Positions 44,343 to 53,000 of a DNA stretch of 64,000 nt are shown here, one piece after another. How positions within the stretch are numbered: the first letter of the stretch is position 1; each line of letters begins with the position of its first letter. A program made the translations under genes and the position numbers. The notes below the pieces were generated by a model. That model was not told the origin of the DNA. It worked only from the letters and a program-made list of their open reading frames with translations, and did not search any database. The DNA comes from Patescibacteria group bacterium (GTDB lineage: Bacteria > Patescibacteriota > Gracilibacteria > UBA1369): NCBI GenBank assembly GCA_963169655.1, contig CAUJCM010000001.1, forward strand, positions 186,001 to 250,000, written 5' to 3'.

Positions 44343-45068
44343 TTATAGAATTATTTTTTCGCTTTGTAATTCCTCTTGGAAATAGTTTATTAATAAATTA
44401 TTAATAAACTTTTGTAATTGATAAAATTGGTGATTATTTAAAGTTATTGAAGAATTATTTTTACTACCGAGGTATTTGGCTAGTTTTAGGATATTGAAAG
44501 GAATTTCTTCAGCTAATTTATTTTCTTTGTGGTAGCATTCTTGGCAATAAAAATTCCCATAGTAATCATGATAAATAGATTGAACATTTCCTAAATTATT
44601 CCTGCAATTGAGGCAAATAGAGATGTCTGGCCAGCTACCTGCTTCTTGTAAAAGATTTATTTTGAATTTTTCGAGATCTAGAATATTATTTGAGTTTTGT
44701 AATTTATTTAAAGTATCAATAGTGATTTGAAAAAGCTGGGGGTTTGGACTATCGATTTGTATGGATTTAATTAATAATTCAAGAATAATAAATGCTTTTT
44801 GAGTTTTTATTAAGTCGTCTTTAATTGGTAAAAAGGCTTCTTCTAGTTTGCACTCAGTTAAATAAAAATAATTTTGCTTTTGATATATTTGAAAATTACA
44901 AAGATTTAGGCAGTCTAGGTGGCTTCCTTTTTGACTTGTAATTTTGCGTGATGAATGACTAATAGCTTGGATTTTGCCATATTCAGGGCTGAAAATTGTA
45001 ATGAAATAATTACTTTCTCCGCTAGGAGTTTTTTTCAAGATAATTCCTTTTGTATTAAAATAACGCAT
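44343..45068 (-). CDS. recO: DNA repair protein RecO
   Basis: A 241-aa recombination mediator that loads RecA with RecR. It starts with the OB-fold block GIILKKTPSGESNYFITIFSPEYGKI, and has a C-terminal zinc-binding set CLNCRNN..CQEC. Length is normal. Its ATG overlaps the stop of ftsX by one base (TAATG), indicating translational coupling. The 3' end abuts the convergent relA-like gene with no spacer. Confidence 0.92.
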   Translation of the reverse strand: MRYFNTKGIILKKTPSGESNYFITIFSPEYGKIQAISHSSRKITSQKGSHLDCLNLCNFQIYQKQNYFYLTECKLEEAFLPIKDDLIKTQKAFIILELLIKSIQIDSPNPQLFQITIDTLNKLQNSNNILDLEKFKINLLQEAGSWPDISICLNCRNNLGNVQSIYHDYYGNFYCQECYHKENKLAEEIPFNILKLAKYLGSKNNSSITLNNHQFYQLQKFINNLLINYFQEELQSEKIIL

Positions 45069-46039
45069 TAATTTTGATAAATTAATTTGCCGTGAATATA
45101 TTGTTCGATGGCTATTAAGCTACTGAATAAGCTAAGTAGAATGGCAATTCCTAGTTCTCCCAAGAAAAGTGACAATAAGCTTTCAGAATTGTTGTTTACA
45201 AAGAGAGAGAGATTTTCGATGTGAAAGCTTTTGCTAGCTATAAATATTAAAATAAAACTGAGGCAGACTGAAATGGCTGCATAACTAATGCCTTCTGTCA
45301 AAAAAGGAAGGCGAATAAAATTTGGAGTTGCTCCAACTAATCTCATTATGGAAATTTCATTTCTTCTTGTATAAATGGTCAATTGAATTGCATTGATGAT
45401 TATTAATGTTCCACCGATAATAAAGATAAAGACTAACCAGAAAATAATTTGTTTAACATAATTATTAATGCTAATTAAATTTTGTGTAGTCGCTGAAATA
45501 ATGGCTTGCTCATCGGTATAATTGGCTGAATTTCTTTCAATGAATTGATTAAAATTGGAGTTTTCAAGGAATTGATAAATAGCTTTTTGGTTTTCAGCTT
45601 TTTCGGTGACAATACTAATACTTGCTGGAAGAGGATTTTTTAAATTAAATTTAGTTAGGAAATTTGCTGTTTCAGGGTATGTTTTAGAGATTTGTTGTAA
45701 AGCTTGATCTTTTGAAGTGTATTCTATTTTTTTAATTCCATTTTGATTTTTCAATTTATCAATAATACTATTAATTTCATAAAAATCAGTGCCATCTTTA
45801 ATGTAAATAACCATACTTACTTTCTGATTAATCTCGCTTAGGGCTTGCTGTGAAATTAATTTGACTGCAACTATTGAATTAAAAATACATATCATAATGG
45901 CCATAACTAAAACTGTGGCAATTGTGAGAAGTTTATTACGCCAGAGATTGATAAATCCTAAGTAAATACCTCGACTTAATTCACTAAAAATATTACTTTC
46001 GATGTCATAAATTTGTAATTTGTTTTTATTTTTGGCCAT
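45068..46039 (-). CDS. ftsX: Cell-division protein FtsX
   Basis: A 323-aa four-helix permease-like protein that with the ATPase FtsE activates wall hydrolases at division. It has an N-terminal membrane helix (about 35-58), the extracytoplasmic FtsX loop (KVSMVIYIKDGTDFYEI.., about 70-185) and three C-terminal helices including the conserved RRNEISIMRLVGATPNFIRLPF. Normally ftsE is immediately upstream; here a nucleotidyltransferase gene is, 4 bp away. ftsE must lie elsewhere or be missing. Confidence 0.92.
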   Translation of the reverse strand: MAKNKNKLQIYDIESNIFSELSRGIYLGFINLWRNKLLTIATVLVMAIMICIFNSIVAVKLISQQALSEINQKVSMVIYIKDGTDFYEINSIIDKLKNQNGIKKIEYTSKDQALQQISKTYPETANFLTKFNLKNPLPASISIVTEKAENQKAIYQFLENSNFNQFIERNSANYTDEQAIISATTQNLISINNYVKQIIFWLVFIFIIGGTLIIINAIQLTIYTRRNEISIMRLVGATPNFIRLPFLTEGISYAAISVCLSFILIFIASKSFHIENLSLFVNNNSESLLSLFLGELGIAILLSLFSSLIAIEQYIHGKLIYQN

Positions 46040-46043
46040 AAAT

Positions 46044-46535
46044 TTAATGTACTATTTGAGTTTCTGATATTTTTTGTAATTCTAAATTATCTTTTATTGA
46101 TGTTTTAAGTATAGAACTTTTGTGTACTTGAGGATAAAAAGGCTCTAGTCTGATGATTTCGCTATTTAAGTGATTATCAATGAGAGTTTTTTGTAATGTT
46201 TGTGTAAAGGCATATTGATTGAATCCTAAAACAATAATATCAGGTTTATATTGTAAAATTACTTTATGTTTGTCGCCATGATTACCGAGTATAACTTTGT
46301 CGGCTAATCCAGTTTTTTTAAGATTTCTGAGTCTTTTATTCTCATTATTGACTGGATTGATGCCTTTTATGCTTCTTGTGGTTTGATCTCTGGCTACAAT
46401 AACAATTAATTCATCTCCATATTCTTTGGCCTTTTTAAGTAAATATTCATGTCCACCATGTATATTATCGAATGTTCCAAAAGCCATTACTATTTTCTTT
46501 GTGTCCTTATTTGAATCTCTTTTATTAAAAAACAT
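46044..46535 (-). CDS. Cytidylyltransferase-like nucleotidyltransferase
   Basis: A 163-aa HIGH-type nucleotidyltransferase. The start AFGTFDNIHGGHEYLLKKAKE carries the HxGH motif (HGGH), and the later IKGINPVNNENKRL and PDIIVLGFNQ blocks match the glycerol-3-phosphate cytidylyltransferase / FAD-synthase-like group (TagD, RibL). The canonical end motif ISSTxLR is replaced by KSSILKTSI. Whether it makes CDP-glycerol, FAD or another product is not decidable from sequence. It is in the minus-strand cluster with ftsX and recO. Confidence 0.8.
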   Translation of the reverse strand: MFFNKRDSNKDTKKIVMAFGTFDNIHGGHEYLLKKAKEYGDELIVIVARDQTTRSIKGINPVNNENKRLRNLKKTGLADKVILGNHGDKHKVILQYKPDIIVLGFNQYAFTQTLQKTLIDNHLNSEIIRLEPFYPQVHKSSILKTSIKDNLELQKISETQIVH

Positions 46536-46868
46536 TTATGTGATTTTATCGGGTATTAAGAGGTTAATATATAGTAAAAGTCCTAAAACTAAAATAGTAA
46601 TTACACTAATTAATATTAAATAGTATTTTCTGTTTGGGCTATTACTAGCAATTCTTCCTTGAGATAAGCCATATATAACGCCAAGTAATGCAAAAGGAAT
46701 ATCTAAAATTCGATTGATAGTATTACTTAGAGGTAGAAGTAAATTGTTACTAACTAAAAGGCCGGTAAGTATGTGACTTAAGCCAATGATAAAGAAAAAA
46801 ACTAATGAAACTTGCCTTAAAGTCCTTAATGAATCATTTGATTTAAATGTGTTTTCTGTTGCTTCCAC
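46536..46868 (-). CDS. Small three-helix membrane protein
   Basis: A 110-aa protein with a polar N-terminus (MEATENTFKSNDSLR) and three hydrophobic segments (about 19-38, 48-66 and 83-104). No family recognised. Its stop lies directly next to the ATG of the nucleotidyltransferase gene, so it probably opens the operon 110aa-nucleotidyltransferase-ftsX-recO. Confidence 0.68.
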   Translation of the reverse strand: MEATENTFKSNDSLRTLRQVSLVFFFIIGLSHILTGLLVSNNLLLPLSNTINRILDIPFALLGVIYGLSQGRIASNSPNRKYYLILISVITILVLGLLLYINLLIPDKIT

Positions 46869-47030
46869 TGATTTGAGGTAAATTATTAACGCACTTGATT
46901 ATAACAGTCTTTACTTAAAATGGAAATCTTGTATTTGGGGGATAAATGTGTAAAATTTAGCTACTTTTTGATTTTATTGAATTGTTTACAGTTTAGGAGT
47001 AGAAATTACTTAATTTAAATAAGTTTTGTT

Positions 47031-47342
47031 ATGGCTAATAGTGAGAAAAAGATAGATTTAGAACAAATAAAACATATAGCTGAACTTTCGAGATTAGCAG
47101 TTAGTGATGAAGAGGCAAAGGGATATGAAGAACAGCTGAATCATATTTTGGATTATATGGATATTTTAAATGAAGTGAATACTGATAATGTCGAGATGAC
47201 TTTACAAGTTACTGGACTTAAAAATGTGATGCGAGAAGATAAAGTAATACCAATTGAAAGTGCTCAAAATTTATTAGAAGTTTCTGAACTTCCAAAAATC
47301 AATAATCAAATTGCGGTAAAGGCCGTTATCAAAGAAGATTAA
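47031..47342 (+). CDS. gatC: Glutamyl-tRNA(Gln)/aspartyl-tRNA(Asn) amidotransferase subunit C
   Basis: A 103-aa GatC subunit that clamps GatA and GatB. It begins IDLEQIKHIAELSRLAVSDEE, has LNHILDYMDILNEVNTDNVE and ends with the usual short extension. Paired with gatA 9 bp downstream. gatB is not in this window. The tRNA-Gln at 13.3 kb is a substrate type of the pathway if the cell lacks GlnRS. Confidence 0.94.
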   Translation: MANSEKKIDLEQIKHIAELSRLAVSDEEAKGYEEQLNHILDYMDILNEVNTDNVEMTLQVTGLKNVMREDKVIPIESAQNLLEVSELPKINNQIAVKAVIKED

Positions 47343-47351
47343 TTATAAATT

Positions 47352-48809
47352 ATGTTAGAAAATTTAACTTTAAAAGAAGCAAGCGATGGTTTAAGAGCAA
47401 AAAAAATTAAGCCAAGTGAGCTTCTAAATGATAATTTGGAGCGTTTGAAAAATGTTAATACAGAATTAAATATTTATTTAACTGAAACAGCTGAAATTGC
47501 CAAGAATCAAGCCAGTGAAGCTGATTTAAGACAAGAGAAAGGTAATTTTCTTTCTTTACTTGATGGTATTCCTGGTGCATTGAAAGATATTGTAAATACT
47601 AAAGGAATTAGAAGTACTTCGGCTTCTAAAATTTTAGAAAATTTTATACCACCTTATAATGCGACTGTTGCACAAAAATTATTTGATGCGGGCTTAGTTT
47701 TGACAGGTAAAACTAATACAGATGAATTTGCTTGTGGCGGTACTACTGAGTTTTCTGCTTTTGGAGTGACCAAAAATCCTTGGGATAAGGAGAGAGTTGC
47801 TGGTGGATCTAGTGGTGGTTCAGCTGCTGCAGTAGCTTCTAGAACTTGTCAATATGCTATTGGTACAGATACAGGAGGTTCAATAAGACAACCTGCATCT
47901 TTTTGTGGAATATCTGGACTAAAGGTAACTTATGGAAGAGTTTCACGGTCTGGTGTGACCGCTATGGCTTCTTCTTTGGATACTGTTGGACCTATGGCTA
48001 GAACAGTAGAGGATTTAGCGATGGTAATGGAAGTTATTGCTGGTACAGATATTAATGATTCTACTACTCCTAAAATTGATGTTCCTAAATATACTGAATT
48101 GTTAAATCAAGATTTAAAAGGATTAAAAATTGGTATTCCAAGAGAGTATTTTACTGAAAAGTTAGATGATGAGAATCGTCAAATAATTCAAAATGCTTTG
48201 AAAGAATATGAAAAAATGGGAGCTGTACTTAAAGAAATTAATCTTCCTGCAACAAAATATGCTGTTGCTATTTACTATATAATTTCTCCTGCTGAACTTT
48301 CTGCTAATTTAGCGAGGTTTGATGGGATTAGATATGGATTAAAGCCAGAAGGAAATGTTGATGATATTGCAGATCAATACTATAAAACAAGAAATCAAGG
48401 TTTTGGGCCAGAAGTAAAAAGAAGAATTCTTACAGGAAATTATGTATTATCAGCAGGTTATTTTGATGCTTACTATAAAAAAGCTTTAAAGATTAGGACT
48501 TTGATTAAGCAGGATTTTGAAAATGCTTTTAAGGATGTAGATGTGATTATGTGTCCTGTTACTTTGTCTTCGGCATATAAAATTGGTGCTAAAAATGATG
48601 ATGTTTTATCAATGTATTTGGAAGATGCTTTTACTATTCCAGCTTCAATGGCAGGAGTTCCATCTTTAAGTATCCCATGTGGGTTTAATAGTGAAAATTT
48701 GCCTATTGGTTTGCAGATTATTGGGCCACAATTTAGTGAAGATAAGATTTTAAATATAGGCCATCAATTCCAGTTAATGACTGACTGGCATAAGAAATCA
48801 GCAATTTAA
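47352..48809 (+). CDS. gatA: Glutamyl-tRNA(Gln)/aspartyl-tRNA(Asn) amidotransferase subunit A
   Basis: A 485-aa amidase-signature enzyme that releases ammonia from glutamine for tRNA-dependent Gln/Asn synthesis. The catalytic Lys is in GIPGALKDI (near residue 78). The GGSSGGSAAAVA stretch (about 154-165) and TDTGGSIRQPAS (about 174-185) give the cis-Ser and nucleophile Ser. The glutamine-specific block near the C-terminus (FTIPASMAGVPSLSIPCG) is present. Full length. Confidence 0.96.
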   Translation: MLENLTLKEASDGLRAKKIKPSELLNDNLERLKNVNTELNIYLTETAEIAKNQASEADLRQEKGNFLSLLDGIPGALKDIVNTKGIRSTSASKILENFIPPYNATVAQKLFDAGLVLTGKTNTDEFACGGTTEFSAFGVTKNPWDKERVAGGSSGGSAAAVASRTCQYAIGTDTGGSIRQPASFCGISGLKVTYGRVSRSGVTAMASSLDTVGPMARTVEDLAMVMEVIAGTDINDSTTPKIDVPKYTELLNQDLKGLKIGIPREYFTEKLDDENRQIIQNALKEYEKMGAVLKEINLPATKYAVAIYYIISPAELSANLARFDGIRYGLKPEGNVDDIADQYYKTRNQGFGPEVKRRILTGNYVLSAGYFDAYYKKALKIRTLIKQDFENAFKDVDVIMCPVTLSSAYKIGAKNDDVLSMYLEDAFTIPASMAGVPSLSIPCGFNSENLPIGLQIIGPQFSEDKILNIGHQFQLMTDWHKKSAI

Positions 48810-48821
48810 TTTATTGAAAAT

Positions 48822-49811
48822 TTGGAAAAAGATAATTTAAAACCAGTATATTTATTTTGCGGTGAAGATAGTTTTTCTGCCTATGAAAAAGCTATGCTTT
48901 GGAAAGAGAAATTTGTTGAAAAATATGGCGATTTAAATACTTTGATTTATCGAGGTGATGAATTAAATGCTAATCTCTTTCAGTCTGCTATTGAGTCTTT
49001 TCCTTTTTTGAGTGATAAAAAGTTGATTTTTATTTATGATTTTTTGAAAGAAGGGGATTTAGAAGAGCAAAAAAAAATAGCTGATTTTTTAGATAAGGTT
49101 GAAGATCATATTATTGTTCTTTTTTGGGAACACAATAAACCAGATGCTAGGACATCTTTGTATAAAAAATTGGTGAAAGTAGGAAATGTAGAACTTTTTG
49201 ATTTAAAAATTGGGGCGCAATTAGACCAGTGGATTAAAGAGAGATTTAAACAAAAGTTGGTGACGGTTGGTAATGAAGAGATTAAATTATTAGGTGAATT
49301 GGTCGGTAATAATTTATGGAATTTGAACAATGAAATTAATAAATTATGTTTATATGCTGGGGGGAAGGAGATTAGTCGAGAGATGATTTTTGATGTTGTG
49401 AGTACCAATCCTTCAAGCTCAGTTTTTAAATTGATTGACCTTTTAAGTGAAAAAAAAATTAAGGAGGCAATTATGACTTTGGAAACATTGATTGCTAGTG
49501 GGGAGGAAAGTGTGGCTATTTTTTATATGTTAGTGAGGCATTTTCGTATTATGTCTGAAGTAAAAGATTTAAAAGAAAAAGATTATAAAGCTGGAGAGAT
49601 TGCTAAAATTATTAAAGAACATCCTTTTGTAGTTAATAAGATTTTTGGACAAGTTAAAAATTTTGATAATCATAAATTACAAGCTATTTATGGTGAACTT
49701 CTAAATATTGATTCTGGATTTAAGACTGGAAGGATTAGAATTTCAACAAATGATGATGTGGAGTTAGTTAGAGAATTGGAGGTTTTTATGACTAAGGTTT
49801 GTTTGGGGTAA
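48822..49811 (+). CDS. holA: DNA polymerase III delta subunit
   Basis: A 329-aa clamp-loader subunit. The N-terminal AAA-like domain starts PVYLFCGEDSFSAYEKA, continues with FPFLSDKKLIFIYDFLKEGD and a middle GNNLWNLNNEINKLCLYAG. The C-terminal collar domain ends with LNIDSGFKTGRI. These are the usual HolA blocks. The start is TTG, 12 bp after gatA. It is convergent with the large secreted-protein operon, separated by a strong palindromic terminator. Confidence 0.9.
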   Translation: MEKDNLKPVYLFCGEDSFSAYEKAMLWKEKFVEKYGDLNTLIYRGDELNANLFQSAIESFPFLSDKKLIFIYDFLKEGDLEEQKKIADFLDKVEDHIIVLFWEHNKPDARTSLYKKLVKVGNVELFDLKIGAQLDQWIKERFKQKLVTVGNEEIKLLGELVGNNLWNLNNEINKLCLYAGGKEISREMIFDVVSTNPSSSVFKLIDLLSEKKIKEAIMTLETLIASGEESVAIFYMLVRHFRIMSEVKDLKEKDYKAGEIAKIIKEHPFVVNKIFGQVKNFDNHKLQAIYGELLNIDSGFKTGRIRISTNDDVELVRELEVFMTKVCLG

Positions 49812-49864
49812 TTTATATTTAGGAATATAAATTTTTTCTAAATGCTTTGTTGTTTAATATTTGT

Positions 49865-49904
49865 CCACCCCGTCAGCTACGCTGACACCCATCAAGAGGG
49901 GAAT
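49865..49904. repeat. Short GC-rich dyad element, possible dispersed repeat
   Basis: An unusually GC-rich island in AT-rich surroundings: CCACCCC, then a perfect hairpin GTCAGC-TAC-GCTGAC (49872-49886), then ACCCATCAAGAGGGG. The last part can pair CCC with GGG. It resembles small intergenic repeats (CCACCCC...GAGGGGAAT type) that occur in many copies in some bacterial genomes. There is only one copy in this window. Confidence 0.5.
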
Positions 49905-49980
49905 AAATTGTATATTGGAAACAATTTCCTACCTCTATCTCGCTAGCCATCTAGTTGTCTTTATATCTTTATTATTTTTA

Positions 49981-50007
49981 AAAAGCCCTCAAAATTTGAG
50001 GGCTTTT
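49981..50007. terminator. Bidirectional terminator between holA and the large secreted-protein gene
   Basis: The perfect palindrome AAAAGCCCTCAAA-A-TTTGAGGGCTTTT has a 13-bp stem with a tiny loop, A4 before and T4 after. It serves two convergent genes. Confidence 0.88.
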
Positions 50008-50025
50008 GTGTTCATCAATATGTAT

Positions 50026-53000
50026 TTAATTGGCTATTTGAGTTTGTGAGAAGTTTCCAAATAATTCAGAAAGTCCAGGAGGAGTGTTTTGAATCATTCT
50101 TTGGTCATAACGAATGGTGATTGAACCTTCATCTTGTGTGGCATCTCCAGCTGCTAATCTATGTTGCATTAATGGTCCAATATTTCCATAAATAGAGCCG
50201 TTAATTGTTAAGAATTTATCTGAATATTGTTGAGGGTTATTTTTTGTTCCAGAGAAAATATTTCCTTTTGTCATATCATTTTCATCTTCTCTTTGGATGA
50301 AGTAAGCACCTGCTAATTTTTCAACATTTGGATCAACATACATATTTCCATTTAAGACAATTACTCCTAAAGAAGAAATTTGATCTGCTGAAAGGTTAGG
50401 ATCATCTTGACCTGTATATTGAATATTTCCATTAATTTGTAAATCTGCATCTTCAATAATAACTGTCATGGCTCCACTTCCTTCTGGAATTTCTAATTTA
50501 TTTATCGTAACTGTTTCACTTCCACTTCCACTTCCTTTGTAGTAATAGACAGTTTTATTGAGGAATTTGATATCAGTAAGTTGTGTAATTTTGCTTGATG
50601 GGTTTATTCCACTATTCCATCTAGTTAATTTATCGATATTTAATTTGATACTGTTATTAATTTGATCTTTTGTCCAAACTAAGCCTGGAACCATACTTAC
50701 TTCACAAATTTGACTAGATAAGTTTTTAGAAATATCAGATCCATAAAGTTTTTGAAGTATTTCTTTTTGAACTGAGGATAAATTGGTCATATTTTTGAAA
50801 TCATTTTGTCCAGCAGTACAAATTTCATGAGAGATGGTAATAGTATTGTTTTCAGTTTGCCCACTCCTAACAATGTTTCTATCTCCTTCATCTTTTGGTT
50901 TAATTATAGGTCCAGTATTATTTTTTCTTGGATAACATTTTGAAATATCAAATCCATATTTTAAATCTTCCTCTAAGAATACATCTCCTGCAGCTCTTGT
51001 TAAGAAATACTGACATACAGTTTCAATAGTTGTTTTATTAGAAGTAATTGTTAATTGATCTTCTTTACAAGGATTAATTTTTTCGATTGTTCCTTGTTCT
51101 GTGATTTGTTCGATTTCTTGGCAAAGATTTTTGGTTGCGGGTGCTTTTGTACAATCATAGGTTGTTGTCGCTTTTCCATCTTTATCAGTTTCGGTATTTT
51201 CTACACAATATTCAAATTCTGTAACATAAGATTGATTGATTACTTTTTCATTACATGCTTCTCCTTCTTGACATTCTTTAAGTGAGATATTTGGTGTATA
51301 GCTTCCTGAATAAGTGATTTCAATTGGATCTGTGCTATTTATTCCATTTATTGTTATTTTGCCATTTTTTTGGTCGAGTTGATAACATTGATCTTTTGGG
51401 GATGGATCTGATTTACATACTGTATAATTATTTGAAAGTTGTGTTACTTTAATATCTTTTAGTTTAATTTCAACTTCACCACCTTTTACAGAAGTTTCTG
51501 TAGTTTGCTTGCTTGCATTAATTTTCCCTGTAAATGCTGGATCATAAACTGAAGCTATCATATATCCTTCATTGTAATTTGAAGGTGTGAAAGTCAATTT
51601 ATAGTCTATATTATGTGAAATGTTATCTCCTTTAGTTGTGAGGTTAATTTTAGTTGTATAGTTGTTTTGGCCAGATGGTCTAATTTCTTTTTTGATTTCT
51701 GGAGTATCCGAATATGTTTTTTTGTCTTGACAAAGGTTCGCATATTTTCGGTTACAATCATGTACTTCAATATTGAAATTTGTATAAAATCCTTGTAATT
51801 GTACAGATTTACCTGTTTCTTGATATTGACCATTTGTAAATAGTGGATTATTTGGACCTGAAACACTCCAACAATATTCTGAGCTATCTCCTCCAGAAGC
51901 TATAAATACATTTCCTTTTCTTTCAATTTTTGGTGGTATTTTACATTCATTATCTTCTGTTGGTTTTGGATATAAAGCTCTTAAGCATGCTGTGGATTTT
52001 TGAATATTTGTATTAGCTAAAAAGATATTTAGAGATGTGTTTTGATTTCCATTAATAAAATTAACATTTCTGGTATTATTAGTATTATCAACTGAAGTTA
52101 AGAAAATACCTTTAACTTCACTGGTTTTACCATAACCACCTGAGAAATTCCCTGAATTGTCTAAAGATTTAAAGGCAACCTGATCTTGGTATTGACTTCC
52201 ATCACTAAGTACTACTGTTGCATTCATATTATTTGATTCTAATGGATTAAATGTGCCTGATGTATCTAAATCTAAGTAAAGACAATATGGGTTTTCATCT
52301 TTTGGAGGTTGATAATTCTTAGTTTGAACAGTACAAGCTGGGTTATTATTATGTGGTACTGCTGAAACTTTGAAACCAAAAGGATTATTAGAATTACTTG
52401 GAGCTTGATATTGATAATCACAAATATATGGAAGAACCGTTAAAGGAGAGTTTTTGTCTATCTTTGCTGGACAAAGTAAAATATTATTTGTATTTCCAAC
52501 TAAAACTCCATCTCCAAATACACTCCATATTACTAAACTAATATCTTCTCCATTATTGTATTTTGGATTTACTTTTAAATTATAGTTTTCACCGGCTTCA
52601 ATTTGAGGGTTTGAACTTTTATTTCCATTAACTTCAAAATTTAAATCCTCACAAACTTTTTTCTCTTCTTTAGGTGTTACAGTTTTTGTTATTTTACAAG
52701 CTTGAATATTATCATGAGGATTTGCTTGTACTCTCAATGTGTTGTCTTTTTTTGGTATATAGTTATATTTACAATCTACTGGAGTTTTAATTACAGTAAT
52801 TTCATTGCCAGATGAATGTGGTTCTTCACATTTTGAATCATTACCGATTTTTGTTAGAGTTCCCATGTTATTTAACGGTCCGGTAACTACGATATCGTAA
52901 TTTTTAATCTGCTCACCATTATTAAAGAGAGATTGGGTAGCATTAATTGTGATTGTATACGATTCTCCTTCTTGTAAAGAGTTTTGATTTGTAAGATTAT

